A stretch of DNA of 26,855 nt from JBDUCV01 sp040003255. GTDB lineage: Bacteria; Actinomycetota; Actinomycetes; Mycobacteriales; Jatrophihabitantaceae. The stretch's first letter is position 1. Every line of letters starts with the position of its first letter. This document shows positions 10,407-16,441 of the stretch, in pieces. Location of the stretch: positions 1 to 26,855 of the forward strand of contig JBDUCV010000031.1 of NCBI GenBank assembly GCA_040003255.1. Reading direction: 5' to 3'. The position numbers were made by a program, and so were the translations under genes. Below the pieces are notes generated by a model. That model did no database searches, was not told where the DNA came from, and worked only from the letters and a program-made list of their open reading frames with translations.

Positions 10407-10413
10407 GGTGTAG

Positions 10414-10647
10414 CTAAGAGCTGGTGGACGAGCCGGAACGCACGCGCTTGCCGAATCGCTTCTCGAACCGGTCGACGCGACCGCCGACGTCCATGATCTT
10501 CTGCTTGCCCGTGTAGAACGGGTGGCAGGCCGAGCAGACGTCGGCGTGCAAATGACCTGACTTGGCGGTGCTCCGGGTGGTAAAGGTGTTCCCGCAGGAG
10601 CAGGTCACCTCGGTCACCACGTAGTCGGGGTGGATGCCGTTCTTCAC
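10414..10647 (-). CDS. rpmE: 50S ribosomal protein L31 (zinc-binding type)
   Basis: L31 is a large-subunit ribosomal protein at the intersubunit bridge. The 77-residue product is the zinc-containing (C+) form, with C16, C18, C38 and C41 in VTCSCGN and DVCSACHPFYTGKQK. The frame is open further upstream, but the family N-terminus MKNGIHPDY begins at a GTG at 10647. An AAGGG Shine-Dalgarno eight bases upstream supports this start. The Ser/Thr-rich tail is common in actinobacteria. The C+ type is the paralogue usually expressed under zinc sufficiency, and I see no Zur-type palindrome upstream. Confidence 0.96.
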   Translation of the reverse strand: MKNGIHPDYVVTEVTCSCGNTFTTRSTAKSGHLHADVCSACHPFYTGKQKIMDVGGRVDRFEKRFGKRVRSGSSTSS

Positions 10648-10729
10648 TTCTGGGTCCCTTCGGTGTGGCCGCCGGATCGCCCGTGTCGTGCTTGAGCTGG
10701 GCGTGAACCGGAGCCGGGTGATGTGGACG

Positions 10730-10757
10730 AGTCTGCCAGCGCCGATGCCGCGAACAA
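10730..10757 (-). promoter_or_regulatory. Candidate rpmE promoter
   Basis: On the minus strand, TTGTTC (plus 10752-10757) and CAGACT (plus 10730-10735) are separated by 16 bases, a fair match to vegetative actinobacterial -35 and -10 elements. Transcription would begin near 10724 and leave a leader of roughly 75 nt before the rpmE GTG. The -35 element overlaps one arm of the inverted repeat at 10745-10794. Confidence 0.4.
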
Positions 10758-10794
10758 AATCACCTGGGTAAAACGCGTCACCCCTTCGCGGCAT
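10745..10794. repeat. 10-bp perfect inverted repeat downstream of the third membrane-protein gene
   Basis: ATGCCGCGAA (10745-10754) and TTCGCGGCAT (10785-10794) are exact reverse complements separated by 30 bases. The structure begins 17 bases after the end of the gene at 10812-11519. It could be a transcript-end hairpin for that gene or an operator over the rpmE promoter. No U-tract follows on the minus strand, so a simple intrinsic terminator is doubtful. Confidence 0.6.
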
Positions 10795-10811
10795 TCCGGG
10801 GGCCCGAGCGC

Positions 10812-11519
10812 TCACCGGACGAGATCTGGCTGCGCGGCAAGCCGGTGCGCTGCCGCACCGAGATCCGGCGCGCTACGAGGGCTGGCCGCCTGGATCTCGA
10901 CAGCCCACTTGGCGCGATCACGCGGGCTGACCAGCACGGAGCGGATGATCAACAGCTCGGCGGGTTGGGCCGGCATGGGGTTGGTCTGCCGCTCGGCTCG
11001 CCACTCCTTCGGCACGCTCGCCGCCCGGGCTGCGTGGATCGTCATCGTCCGCTCGCCGTCGGACGCCACGATTTCGATCTCACGCAGCACTCCGTGGGGA
11101 TCACTGATCCGCAGCCCACTGACCGCGTACGCCGGCCCGAGCGCGGTGCGGACCGTGGTCAGGTCCTGCGCCGTCGCGCCCGCGGCGGTGCACCGGCCGG
11201 TGACACATTCGGCGGCCGTCAGCGGCGAGGTCGGAAGGACCGACGCGCGTCCAGGCGCGGGCGCCCGGAACTGCAGCGCGATGGCGACACCGAGTGCAAG
11301 ACCGACGAGGGTGGTGCCGACCAGCCGTACCAGGGTGAGCCGGCTGAACGTGACAGCCCACTGCATGATCGACCTGGGCCATCGCCCGGCAGATGAACGG
11401 CGGTACGGACTATCCAAGGAGCTTTCAGCATCGCCGACGCTCGCAGGCGGGTCGGGAAGTTCGAGCAGCTCGAGCTGCTCGGCACCTCGTTCCCCGTCGC
11501 CGCCGGGCCGACGCCGCAT
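10812..11519 (-). CDS. Single-pass membrane protein, third and divergent member of a three-gene set (function unknown)
   Basis: I do not recognise this 235-residue protein. Residues 1-60 are polar and charged and should be cytoplasmic. About residues 61-83 form one membrane helix (LTLVRLVGTTLVGLALGVAIAL). The remaining 150 residues are predicted outside the membrane. Its only cysteines are C105 and C110 in AAECVTGRC, placed like the first cysteine pair of the two upstream paralogues. The end, AAHRLAAQPDLVR, resembles their DP-x-x-QL ending. The second cysteine pair is missing. The cytoplasmic tail holds AEQLELLELPDPP, similar to a stretch in the upstream neighbour. An AGGAGG lies 15 bases before the ATG at 11519, longer than ideal. 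It is 39 bp from the previous gene. Confidence 0.7.
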   Translation of the reverse strand: MRRRPGGDGERGAEQLELLELPDPPASVGDAESSLDSPYRRSSAGRWPRSIMQWAVTFSRLTLVRLVGTTLVGLALGVAIALQFRAPAPGRASVLPTSPLTAAECVTGRCTAAGATAQDLTTVRTALGPAYAVSGLRISDPHGVLREIEIVASDGERTMTIHAARAASVPKEWRAERQTNPMPAQPAELLIIRSVLVSPRDRAKWAVEIQAASPRSAPDLGAAAHRLAAQPDLVR

Positions 11520-11558
11520 GATGGCGATGATCCGCCTCCTGTCGAATGGGGGAAAGCC

Positions 11559-12224
11559 TCAGCGAGTGAGCTGGGCGGCGGGGTCGTGCGCAATTTGGTC
11601 CAGCAGTGCGGCTGGAACATCCACGCCGGGCGGCACATGGGCGCCGACCGTCACACTGCAGCCGGCCGGGCCGGGCACGACAACCAAGGCGTCGGCCGGC
11701 CCGATGGTTGGCAGTGAGCGCCGGCCGGGCACGGCAGCGCCGCGCGGGATGCACTGCGCCGTCGCGAAGACGACGAGTCGGTTGGCCAGCCGCACGGTGA
11801 CGCTCGAGCGAAAGGGCTTTCCGGTAGCAGCATCGGAGACCGTGCTACCGCTGAACCCATAGCGGCTCAGGTCGCCGGTCAGGACGGCGTCGAGCAGACC
11901 CCGCTGCGGGTCGGCCGAGACATTGCACGAGACATCGGATGGGCACCCGCTCGCGTCGACGGTCGCGGTCACCTGCGGGATAGCCACGGACGTCCGGACG
12001 ATGACACGGTCGCGCCGATGCAGCACCAGCACCGTCGCGACCAAGCAGAGCAGCGCGATCGCCAGGGCGGCGGCGGCGAGCCGGACTGGCACCCCGCGAG
12101 CCGGGGCAATCGGCGGGTAGCCCGGGGGGTCGGTCGCTACCTCCTGCACGGGAACATCGACCAGGTCGACCAAGTGTTCGTCGCCTCGGCGGAGGGATCT
12201 GGGCGCCCTCGACAATTTCGTCAT
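11559..12224 (-). CDS. Single-pass membrane protein with four extracytoplasmic cysteines (function unknown)
   Basis: I do not recognise this 221-residue protein. It has a 46-residue polar tail containing HLVDLVDVPVQE and a membrane helix at about 47-68. The outer domain holds cysteines C94, C100, C158 and C189. The motifs DASGCPSDVSC, ATAQCIP, VVVPGPAGCSV and the ending HDPAAQL recur at the same places in the upstream gene, so the two are paralogues and the cysteines probably form two disulphides. Its ATG overlaps the TGA of the upstream gene (ATGA at 12224-12221), implying coupled synthesis. No enzyme motif is visible. A sensory, adhesion or complex-assembly role is only a guess. Confidence 0.75.
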   Translation of the reverse strand: MTKLSRAPRSLRRGDEHLVDLVDVPVQEVATDPPGYPPIAPARGVPVRLAAAALAIALLCLVATVLVLHRRDRVIVRTSVAIPQVTATVDASGCPSDVSCNVSADPQRGLLDAVLTGDLSRYGFSGSTVSDAATGKPFRSSVTVRLANRLVVFATAQCIPRGAAVPGRRSLPTIGPADALVVVPGPAGCSVTVGAHVPPGVDVPAALLDQIAHDPAAQLTR

Positions 12225-12931
12225 TGACCCAACTGGATGCTGGGGTCACGCGCCAGCGACGCGGCGGGCAGCTCATAGCGCTGGCGGGTGTCGAAGGCGT
12301 CGAGCCACAGGAAAACGCTGCAGCCCGGCGGGCCGCCAACGACCACCGTCACCTGCCGGGAGTCCACCACGACGTTGCCGCCGAGGTCCTTGTGGGAGGA
12401 GGCGCCGGACACAAGCCGGTCAGCCGGCGGCGCCGAGTCGGGGATGCATTCGGTGGTGATTTCTACCTTTGCTTGCGCGCCAACCTGGCCTTCGAGTACG
12501 GCGCGATAGGTGCGTCCACTGCCGACCTCGTCGGTTCGCTGCGCCGACAGCACCCGCCCACCCGGAAATGTGCGCCCGAACGCGGCTTGCAGACTCGGCA
12601 ACGCCTCGGCGCGCACGAGGCACTGGGCGCCAACCGGGCAGCCCGAAGCATCGGTGGTCGCAGCCGCCTGGGCCGCGGGGCCGTCGATGATCCGGTCTTG
12701 ATAACGGGGTTTCGCCCGAGCTGCAGCCGACCCGACGACGACAGCCGCAACGGTCAGCAGAGCCGCAACGATGCTCATCAGCCGGGCCCGGGGTGCGGTG
12801 GCCGACCACCGTTCCCTCCACGTCGCCCTCCGGGCTCCGCCGCTGAGCACGTCGAACGCGGTGTCCCCGCCCAGCGTGGGATCGCCGTCGCTCACGCTAG
12901 CCGCGGGATCGCCCTCACTCACCCCACCCAT
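12221..12931 (-). CDS. Single-pass membrane protein with four extracytoplasmic cysteines, first of three (function unknown)
   Basis: I do not recognise this 236-residue protein. Residues 1-50 are polar, with repeated Asp-Pro and Gly. A membrane helix spans about 51-71 (LMSIVAALLTVAAVVVGSAAA) and the rest is predicted outside. Cysteines C98, C104, C162 and C204 lie in DASGCPVGAQC, TTECIP and VVVGGPPGCSV, matching the next gene position by position. The end, RDPSIQLGQ, is also shared. The helix could be a signal peptide, but 50 residues before it and no lipobox favour a type II membrane anchor. It begins 33 bp after the MalG-type permease, with a poor Shine-Dalgarno, so it may ride on the sugar-transport transcript. 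Confidence 0.75.
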   Translation of the reverse strand: MGGVSEGDPAASVSDGDPTLGGDTAFDVLSGGARRATWRERWSATAPRARLMSIVAALLTVAAVVVGSAAARAKPRYQDRIIDGPAAQAAATTDASGCPVGAQCLVRAEALPSLQAAFGRTFPGGRVLSAQRTDEVGSGRTYRAVLEGQVGAQAKVEITTECIPDSAPPADRLVSGASSHKDLGGNVVVDSRQVTVVVGGPPGCSVFLWLDAFDTRQRYELPAASLARDPSIQLGQ

Positions 12932-12964
12932 GATCGGCCAGCTGGCACATCGGCGCCACGTGGA

Positions 12965-13873
12965 TCAGCCCTTGACGCCGCCCGCGGTGAGGCCGCTCAC
13001 GATTCGCCGTTGGGCAAGCAGTACGACGATGACCAGGGGGATCGTGATGACCACCCCGGCTGCCATCGTCTGCGTATACGGGACGACGTGCGGCCCCGCC
13101 GTGAACTTCGCCAGGGCGACCGTGGGCGTCGCGACGTTGTCGTTGTTGTTGTACAGGACGTTGGACAGCAGGAACTCGTTCCACGACGCGAGGAAAACCA
13201 GGATCGCCGTGGTGAACAATGCCGGCGCAGCCAGCGGGAAGATCACCAGCCGGAATGCCTGCCCCGGGCTGGCCCCGTCGACCTTGGCCGCTTGCTCCAA
13301 CTCCCAGGGCATGTCCGCAAAGAAGCTGGTCAGGGTGTAGACGGCGAGCGGTAGGGAGAAGGAGATCTGCGGGAGGATCAGCGCGCGGTACGTACCGAGC
13401 CAGCCGAGGTCGGTGAACAGCTGAAACAGCGGGGTGAGGATCGCGACGCCTGGGAACATCGAGGCGCCCAGCACCGCGGCCAGCACGAGGCCCTTGCCGC
13501 GGAACTGCAGTCGAGCCATTGCGTAGGCGGCGAAGACTCCGATGAGCATGGCGACGAGCGTGACGGTGCCACCCACGATCAACCCGTTGATCAGCGACCG
13601 GCCGAAGTGGTTACCGCTCGAGGTGTCGAACGCGAACCGGAAGTTCTCAAGGGTGATGTGCGAGGGATATGGCGTGGTTTCGAAGGTGTAGGCCTTGTCG
13701 CGGAAGGCCATGACGATCATCCAATAGAACGGAATCAGACACCAGATCACGATGATCGCGATCGAGACATAGCTGCCCACACCGCCCCACTGGATCGAGC
13801 GCTTGGGCGAGCGGCTGAAGTCGGTGTCGACGCCTGCTGCCGTCGCGGTGGGCACGTCGACTGCCTTCGTCAT
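12965..13873 (-). CDS. Carbohydrate ABC transporter permease, MalG type
   Basis: This is one half of the membrane channel of a binding-protein-dependent sugar importer. The 302-residue protein has about six membrane helices; the first spans about residues 33-56. The EAA loop that docks on the ATPase is EQAAKVDGASPGQAF, from residue 193. The C-terminal QRRIVSGLTAGGVKG is the characteristic ending of MalG-type (CUT1 family) permeases. The ATG at 13873 follows the stop of the partner permease by one base. The neighbours are the partner permease, a binding protein and an alpha-glucosidase, so an alpha-glucoside (for example maltose, isomaltose or trehalose) is the likely substrate. The exact sugar cannot be read from sequence. 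Confidence 0.93.
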   Translation of the reverse strand: MTKAVDVPTATAAGVDTDFSRSPKRSIQWGGVGSYVSIAIIVIWCLIPFYWMIVMAFRDKAYTFETTPYPSHITLENFRFAFDTSSGNHFGRSLINGLIVGGTVTLVAMLIGVFAAYAMARLQFRGKGLVLAAVLGASMFPGVAILTPLFQLFTDLGWLGTYRALILPQISFSLPLAVYTLTSFFADMPWELEQAAKVDGASPGQAFRLVIFPLAAPALFTTAILVFLASWNEFLLSNVLYNNNDNVATPTVALAKFTAGPHVVPYTQTMAAGVVITIPLVIVVLLAQRRIVSGLTAGGVKG

Positions 13874-13874
13874 C

Positions 13875-14903
13875 TCACTTCACCCCCTTCGTTTGCGCGC
13901 CGACCAAGTTTGCGCTCAGCAGCCTCACCATGATGAAAGCGATGCCGAAGATGAACAGGAACGTGATCGTCGACAGTGCCGCCGCCGAGTTCGCGCCCTG
14001 GGTCAGTTGCCGCACCACCAGGATCGACAGCGTCGACGTCCCGTTGGCGCCGCCCGTCAAGATCCACGGCAGGTCGAACATCCGCAGCACGTCTAGCGTC
14101 CGGAAGATCAACGCGACGGCCAGCGCCGGTTTGACCAGCGGCAAAGTGATCCGGACGAACCGCTGCCAGGCCGATGCGCCGTCCACGCGCGCGGATTCGT
14201 AGAGCTCATCGGGAATGCTCTGCAGACCAGCAAGGATGAGCAAGGCGATGAACGGCGTCGTTTTCCAGACGTCCGCGATGATGATCGCGAACCTGGCGGG
14301 CCACTTGTCCGAGGTCCAGAGGAAGTGGGTGCCCAGAACCTTGTTCAGGATGCCTTGCGGGTCGAACACGACCGCCCACAACTTGGCGGTTACAGCGGTC
14401 GGAATGGCCCAGGGGATGAGAATGGCGGCGCGAACCAAGCCCCGACCCTTGAATGCCTTGTGCATCATCAGCGCCATCAACATGCCGATGACTGCCTCGA
14501 TCGACACCGAGACCACCGTGAAGAAAAGGGTGACCCGAAGTGAGTCCCAGAACTCGGCACCCAGGTTGCCGGGCGGACAACTGACGCCCTTGCCACCGGC
14601 GCCAGTGCACCGCTGAAGCAGCCAGTGCTTGTAGTTGTCGAGCCCGGCGAAGTCGCCGCCCTTGGCGAACAATCCGGTGGTCGGGTCGATCTTGCCGGTG
14701 CCATCGGTCTGGAACGACGCGATGATCGCCTTGACGATCGGATACCCGACGATGACGCCCAAGAGCGCGATCGTGGGTGCCACGAGGTACAGGGCTAGAC
14801 GTCCCTCGCCGGTCGCTATCTTCTTCCGGCGTTGACCGGGCGTTGACGGCGGGGAAATGGAAGCAAGTTCGGCGTTTTCGGCAGCGGGCCCAGCAACGGT
14901 CAT
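13875..14903 (-). CDS. Carbohydrate ABC transporter permease, MalF type
   Basis: This is the second channel subunit of the CUT1 sugar importer. The 342-residue protein has a 35-residue polar N-terminus and six or so membrane helices, the first at about 37-60. The EAA loop YESARVDGASAWQRF starts at residue 235. Between helices 1 and 2 is an outer loop of about 60 residues (65-122). It carries a possible disulphide pair C99/C109 in RCTGAGGKGVSC, a feature not found in the minimal SugA-type permease. Start ATG 14903. A large inverted repeat lies in the 110 bp between it and the upstream binding-protein gene. The downstream gene follows after one base. Confidence 0.93.
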   Translation of the reverse strand: MTVAGPAAENAELASISPPSTPGQRRKKIATGEGRLALYLVAPTIALLGVIVGYPIVKAIIASFQTDGTGKIDPTTGLFAKGGDFAGLDNYKHWLLQRCTGAGGKGVSCPPGNLGAEFWDSLRVTLFFTVVSVSIEAVIGMLMALMMHKAFKGRGLVRAAILIPWAIPTAVTAKLWAVVFDPQGILNKVLGTHFLWTSDKWPARFAIIIADVWKTTPFIALLILAGLQSIPDELYESARVDGASAWQRFVRITLPLVKPALAVALIFRTLDVLRMFDLPWILTGGANGTSTLSILVVRQLTQGANSAAALSTITFLFIFGIAFIMVRLLSANLVGAQTKGVK

Positions 14904-14942
14904 GGAGCCTCCTCGGGCTTCCTCCCACGGCAGCTGTGAACT

Positions 14943-15005
14943 TAGACCGCTGAGCGGGGGCAGCTCAAGGGACGGATGCCCGAAAGTGCCCCGCTCAGCG
15001 GTCTA
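14943..15005. repeat. 19-bp inverted repeat between binding-protein and permease genes
   Basis: The left arm (14943-14962) begins TAGACCGCTGAGC; the right arm (14987-15005) is its reverse complement, with a single extra G bulged in the left arm. The loop is 24 bases. On the mRNA it would fold immediately after the binding-protein stop (8 bases away). No U-tract follows, so an mRNA-stabilising or partly terminating stem-loop that lowers permease relative to binding-protein expression is the likely role. Confidence 0.85.
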
Positions 15006-15013
15006 CGTGTGGG

Positions 15014-16297
15014 TCAGCCCCCGCCAGTGGCTGCCTGGAGCGCGGCCTGCATGTCCTTGATCGCCTGGTCGGTCGACTTGTTCCCCTGCAGCGCGGCGTA
15101 GGCGTTCGTCTCGATCGCCTTGGTGACGGCCGGGTAGAACGGCGTGACCGGACGCGGGACAGCGGTCTCGATGCTCTTCAGCAGCGTTGACAGGTAGCCG
15201 TACTTGGCGGTCAATGCCGGGTCGGCGTACGTCGCGCTCAGCACCGGAGCCTGCGAACCCTGGTTCAGGAAGTAGGTCTGCATCTCCGCGGACTCGTAGA
15301 ACTTTATGAAGTCCAGTGCGGTCTGCTTGTGCTTGGAGAACTGGCTGATCGCCAGGCTGTGTCCACCGAGACTCGAGGCACCCTGGCCCTTCGGTCCCGG
15401 CAACGGGGCGATGCCGAACTTGCCCTTGACTACAGAGCTCGGGTCGGTCGAAAGAATGTTGTAGGCGTAGGGCCAGTTGCGAAGGAACAGCAGCTTGCCA
15501 GTCTGGAACGCCTGCAGGCTTTCGGTTTCCTTGTAGCCGATGGCTTCCTTGGGGATGTATCCCTGCTTGAACCCGTTGACCAGGAAGTCCAGGCCGGTCC
15601 GCGACTCGGGCGAGTCGACCGCCGGTGTCTTGCCGTCTTCCTTGACGAACACACCGCCTGCGGCGTTGATCGCCTCGGCCACGTTGACAGTGAGGCCTTC
15701 GTAGTTGGCGTACTGGCCGGCGTAGCAGCCGGTCACGGTGCCGCTCTTCTTGGAGCAGTCGGCAATGAGCTCGCTCCAGTTGGCCGGCGGGTTGGGGACC
15801 AGATCCTTGCGGTAGTAGAGCAGCCCGCCGTCCGAGGATGCGGGGCCGGCGTAAACGGTGCCGTTGTAGGTTGCCGCCTTGACCGTGGCGGGCAACAGCT
15901 TGCCGGTGTCGAGTGCGTACTTGTCCTTCAGCGGCACGAGCCACTGCTTGGCGGCGAACTCGGCGGTCCAGATTACGTCGACACTGACGACGTCGTAGCC
16001 GGAGTCCTTCGACTGGAAGTGCTGCTCGTCGTCCTGCAGCTGGTCGTCGGCCGAGTCAGACTGCTGCTTAGCAGTGACCTTCTCATTCGGATGTGCGGCG
16101 TTCCAACGCTGCACGAGTCCCGGCACCACGTTGTTGTTGTCCTTGCCCTGGACGTAGGTGATCGGGCCGCGCTCGTCGCCGCCGCCACCACTGCCACCAC
16201 TGCCGCCGCTCTTCTTGCTGCTACCACCGCACCCCGCGGCGAGACCCGCCACGACCGCGCCGGTGAGCGCTAGTACCGCGATGTTCCGGTGTCGCAT
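15014..16297 (-). CDS. Sugar ABC transporter substrate-binding lipoprotein
   Basis: This extracytoplasmic receptor delivers a sugar to the two permeases encoded next. The 427-residue protein starts MRHRNIAVLALTG and has a lipoprotein signal peptide with modified cysteine C23 (GLAAGCGG). A Gly/Ser/Lys linker of about 20 residues follows, then a MalE/UgpB-type solute-binding domain. Recognisable family stretches are YDVVSVDVIWTAEFA, YNGTVYAGPASSDGGLLYYRKD, GKLLFLRNWPYAYN and the late FYPAVTKAIETNAYAAL. The open frame extends 20 codons upstream, but ATG 16297 has an AAGGG Shine-Dalgarno eight bases before it and places the signal peptide correctly. Context suggests an alpha-glucoside ligand; LpqY-type trehalose binding is one possibility. 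Confidence 0.92.
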   Translation of the reverse strand: MRHRNIAVLALTGAVVAGLAAGCGGSSKKSGGSGGSGGGGDERGPITYVQGKDNNNVVPGLVQRWNAAHPNEKVTAKQQSDSADDQLQDDEQHFQSKDSGYDVVSVDVIWTAEFAAKQWLVPLKDKYALDTGKLLPATVKAATYNGTVYAGPASSDGGLLYYRKDLVPNPPANWSELIADCSKKSGTVTGCYAGQYANYEGLTVNVAEAINAAGGVFVKEDGKTPAVDSPESRTGLDFLVNGFKQGYIPKEAIGYKETESLQAFQTGKLLFLRNWPYAYNILSTDPSSVVKGKFGIAPLPGPKGQGASSLGGHSLAISQFSKHKQTALDFIKFYESAEMQTYFLNQGSQAPVLSATYADPALTAKYGYLSTLLKSIETAVPRPVTPFYPAVTKAIETNAYAALQGNKSTDQAIKDMQAALQAATGGG

Positions 16298-16331
16298 GCC
16301 GAAGCCCTTCGTCGATTGCTGACATGGCGGA

Positions 16332-16347
16332 CTGATACCGCTTACAA
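16332..16347. promoter_or_regulatory. Possible degenerate LacI-type operator before the binding-protein gene
   Basis: CTGATACCGCTTACAA keeps one good half-site (CGCTTACAA) of the LacI-family palindrome, while the other half is poor (about four of eight positions). It lies 35 bases upstream of the binding-protein start, in the 144-bp gap after the glucosidase gene. No convincing -10/-35 pair was found there. Confidence 0.25.
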
Positions 16348-16441
16348 CTCCATGCACGATTGCACCCGATTGACGCCGACGGTGCGATCAGTAAGACACC
16401 GATACCTAACCGTTATCTGCTGGTCCGGCTCCTCAGCTGCC

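Noticed and set aside
10648..10811. Zur-type zinc operator before rpmE
   Set aside because: The segment has a GGTGATTTTG stretch but no palindrome resembling an actinobacterial Zur box, and the encoded L31 is the zinc-binding form that is usually not Zur-repressed.
12224..13354. 376-codon plus-strand open frame opposite the MalG-type permease and first membrane protein
   Set aside because: It covers two better-supported genes; the translation is compositionally biased and has no domain. The minus-strand frames have matching paralogue motifs and operon overlaps.
16298..16441. Vegetative promoter for the binding-protein gene
   Set aside because: Several AT-richer hexamers occur, but none pairs with a -35 element at acceptable spacing. 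The gene may be transcribed from the glucosidase promoter.
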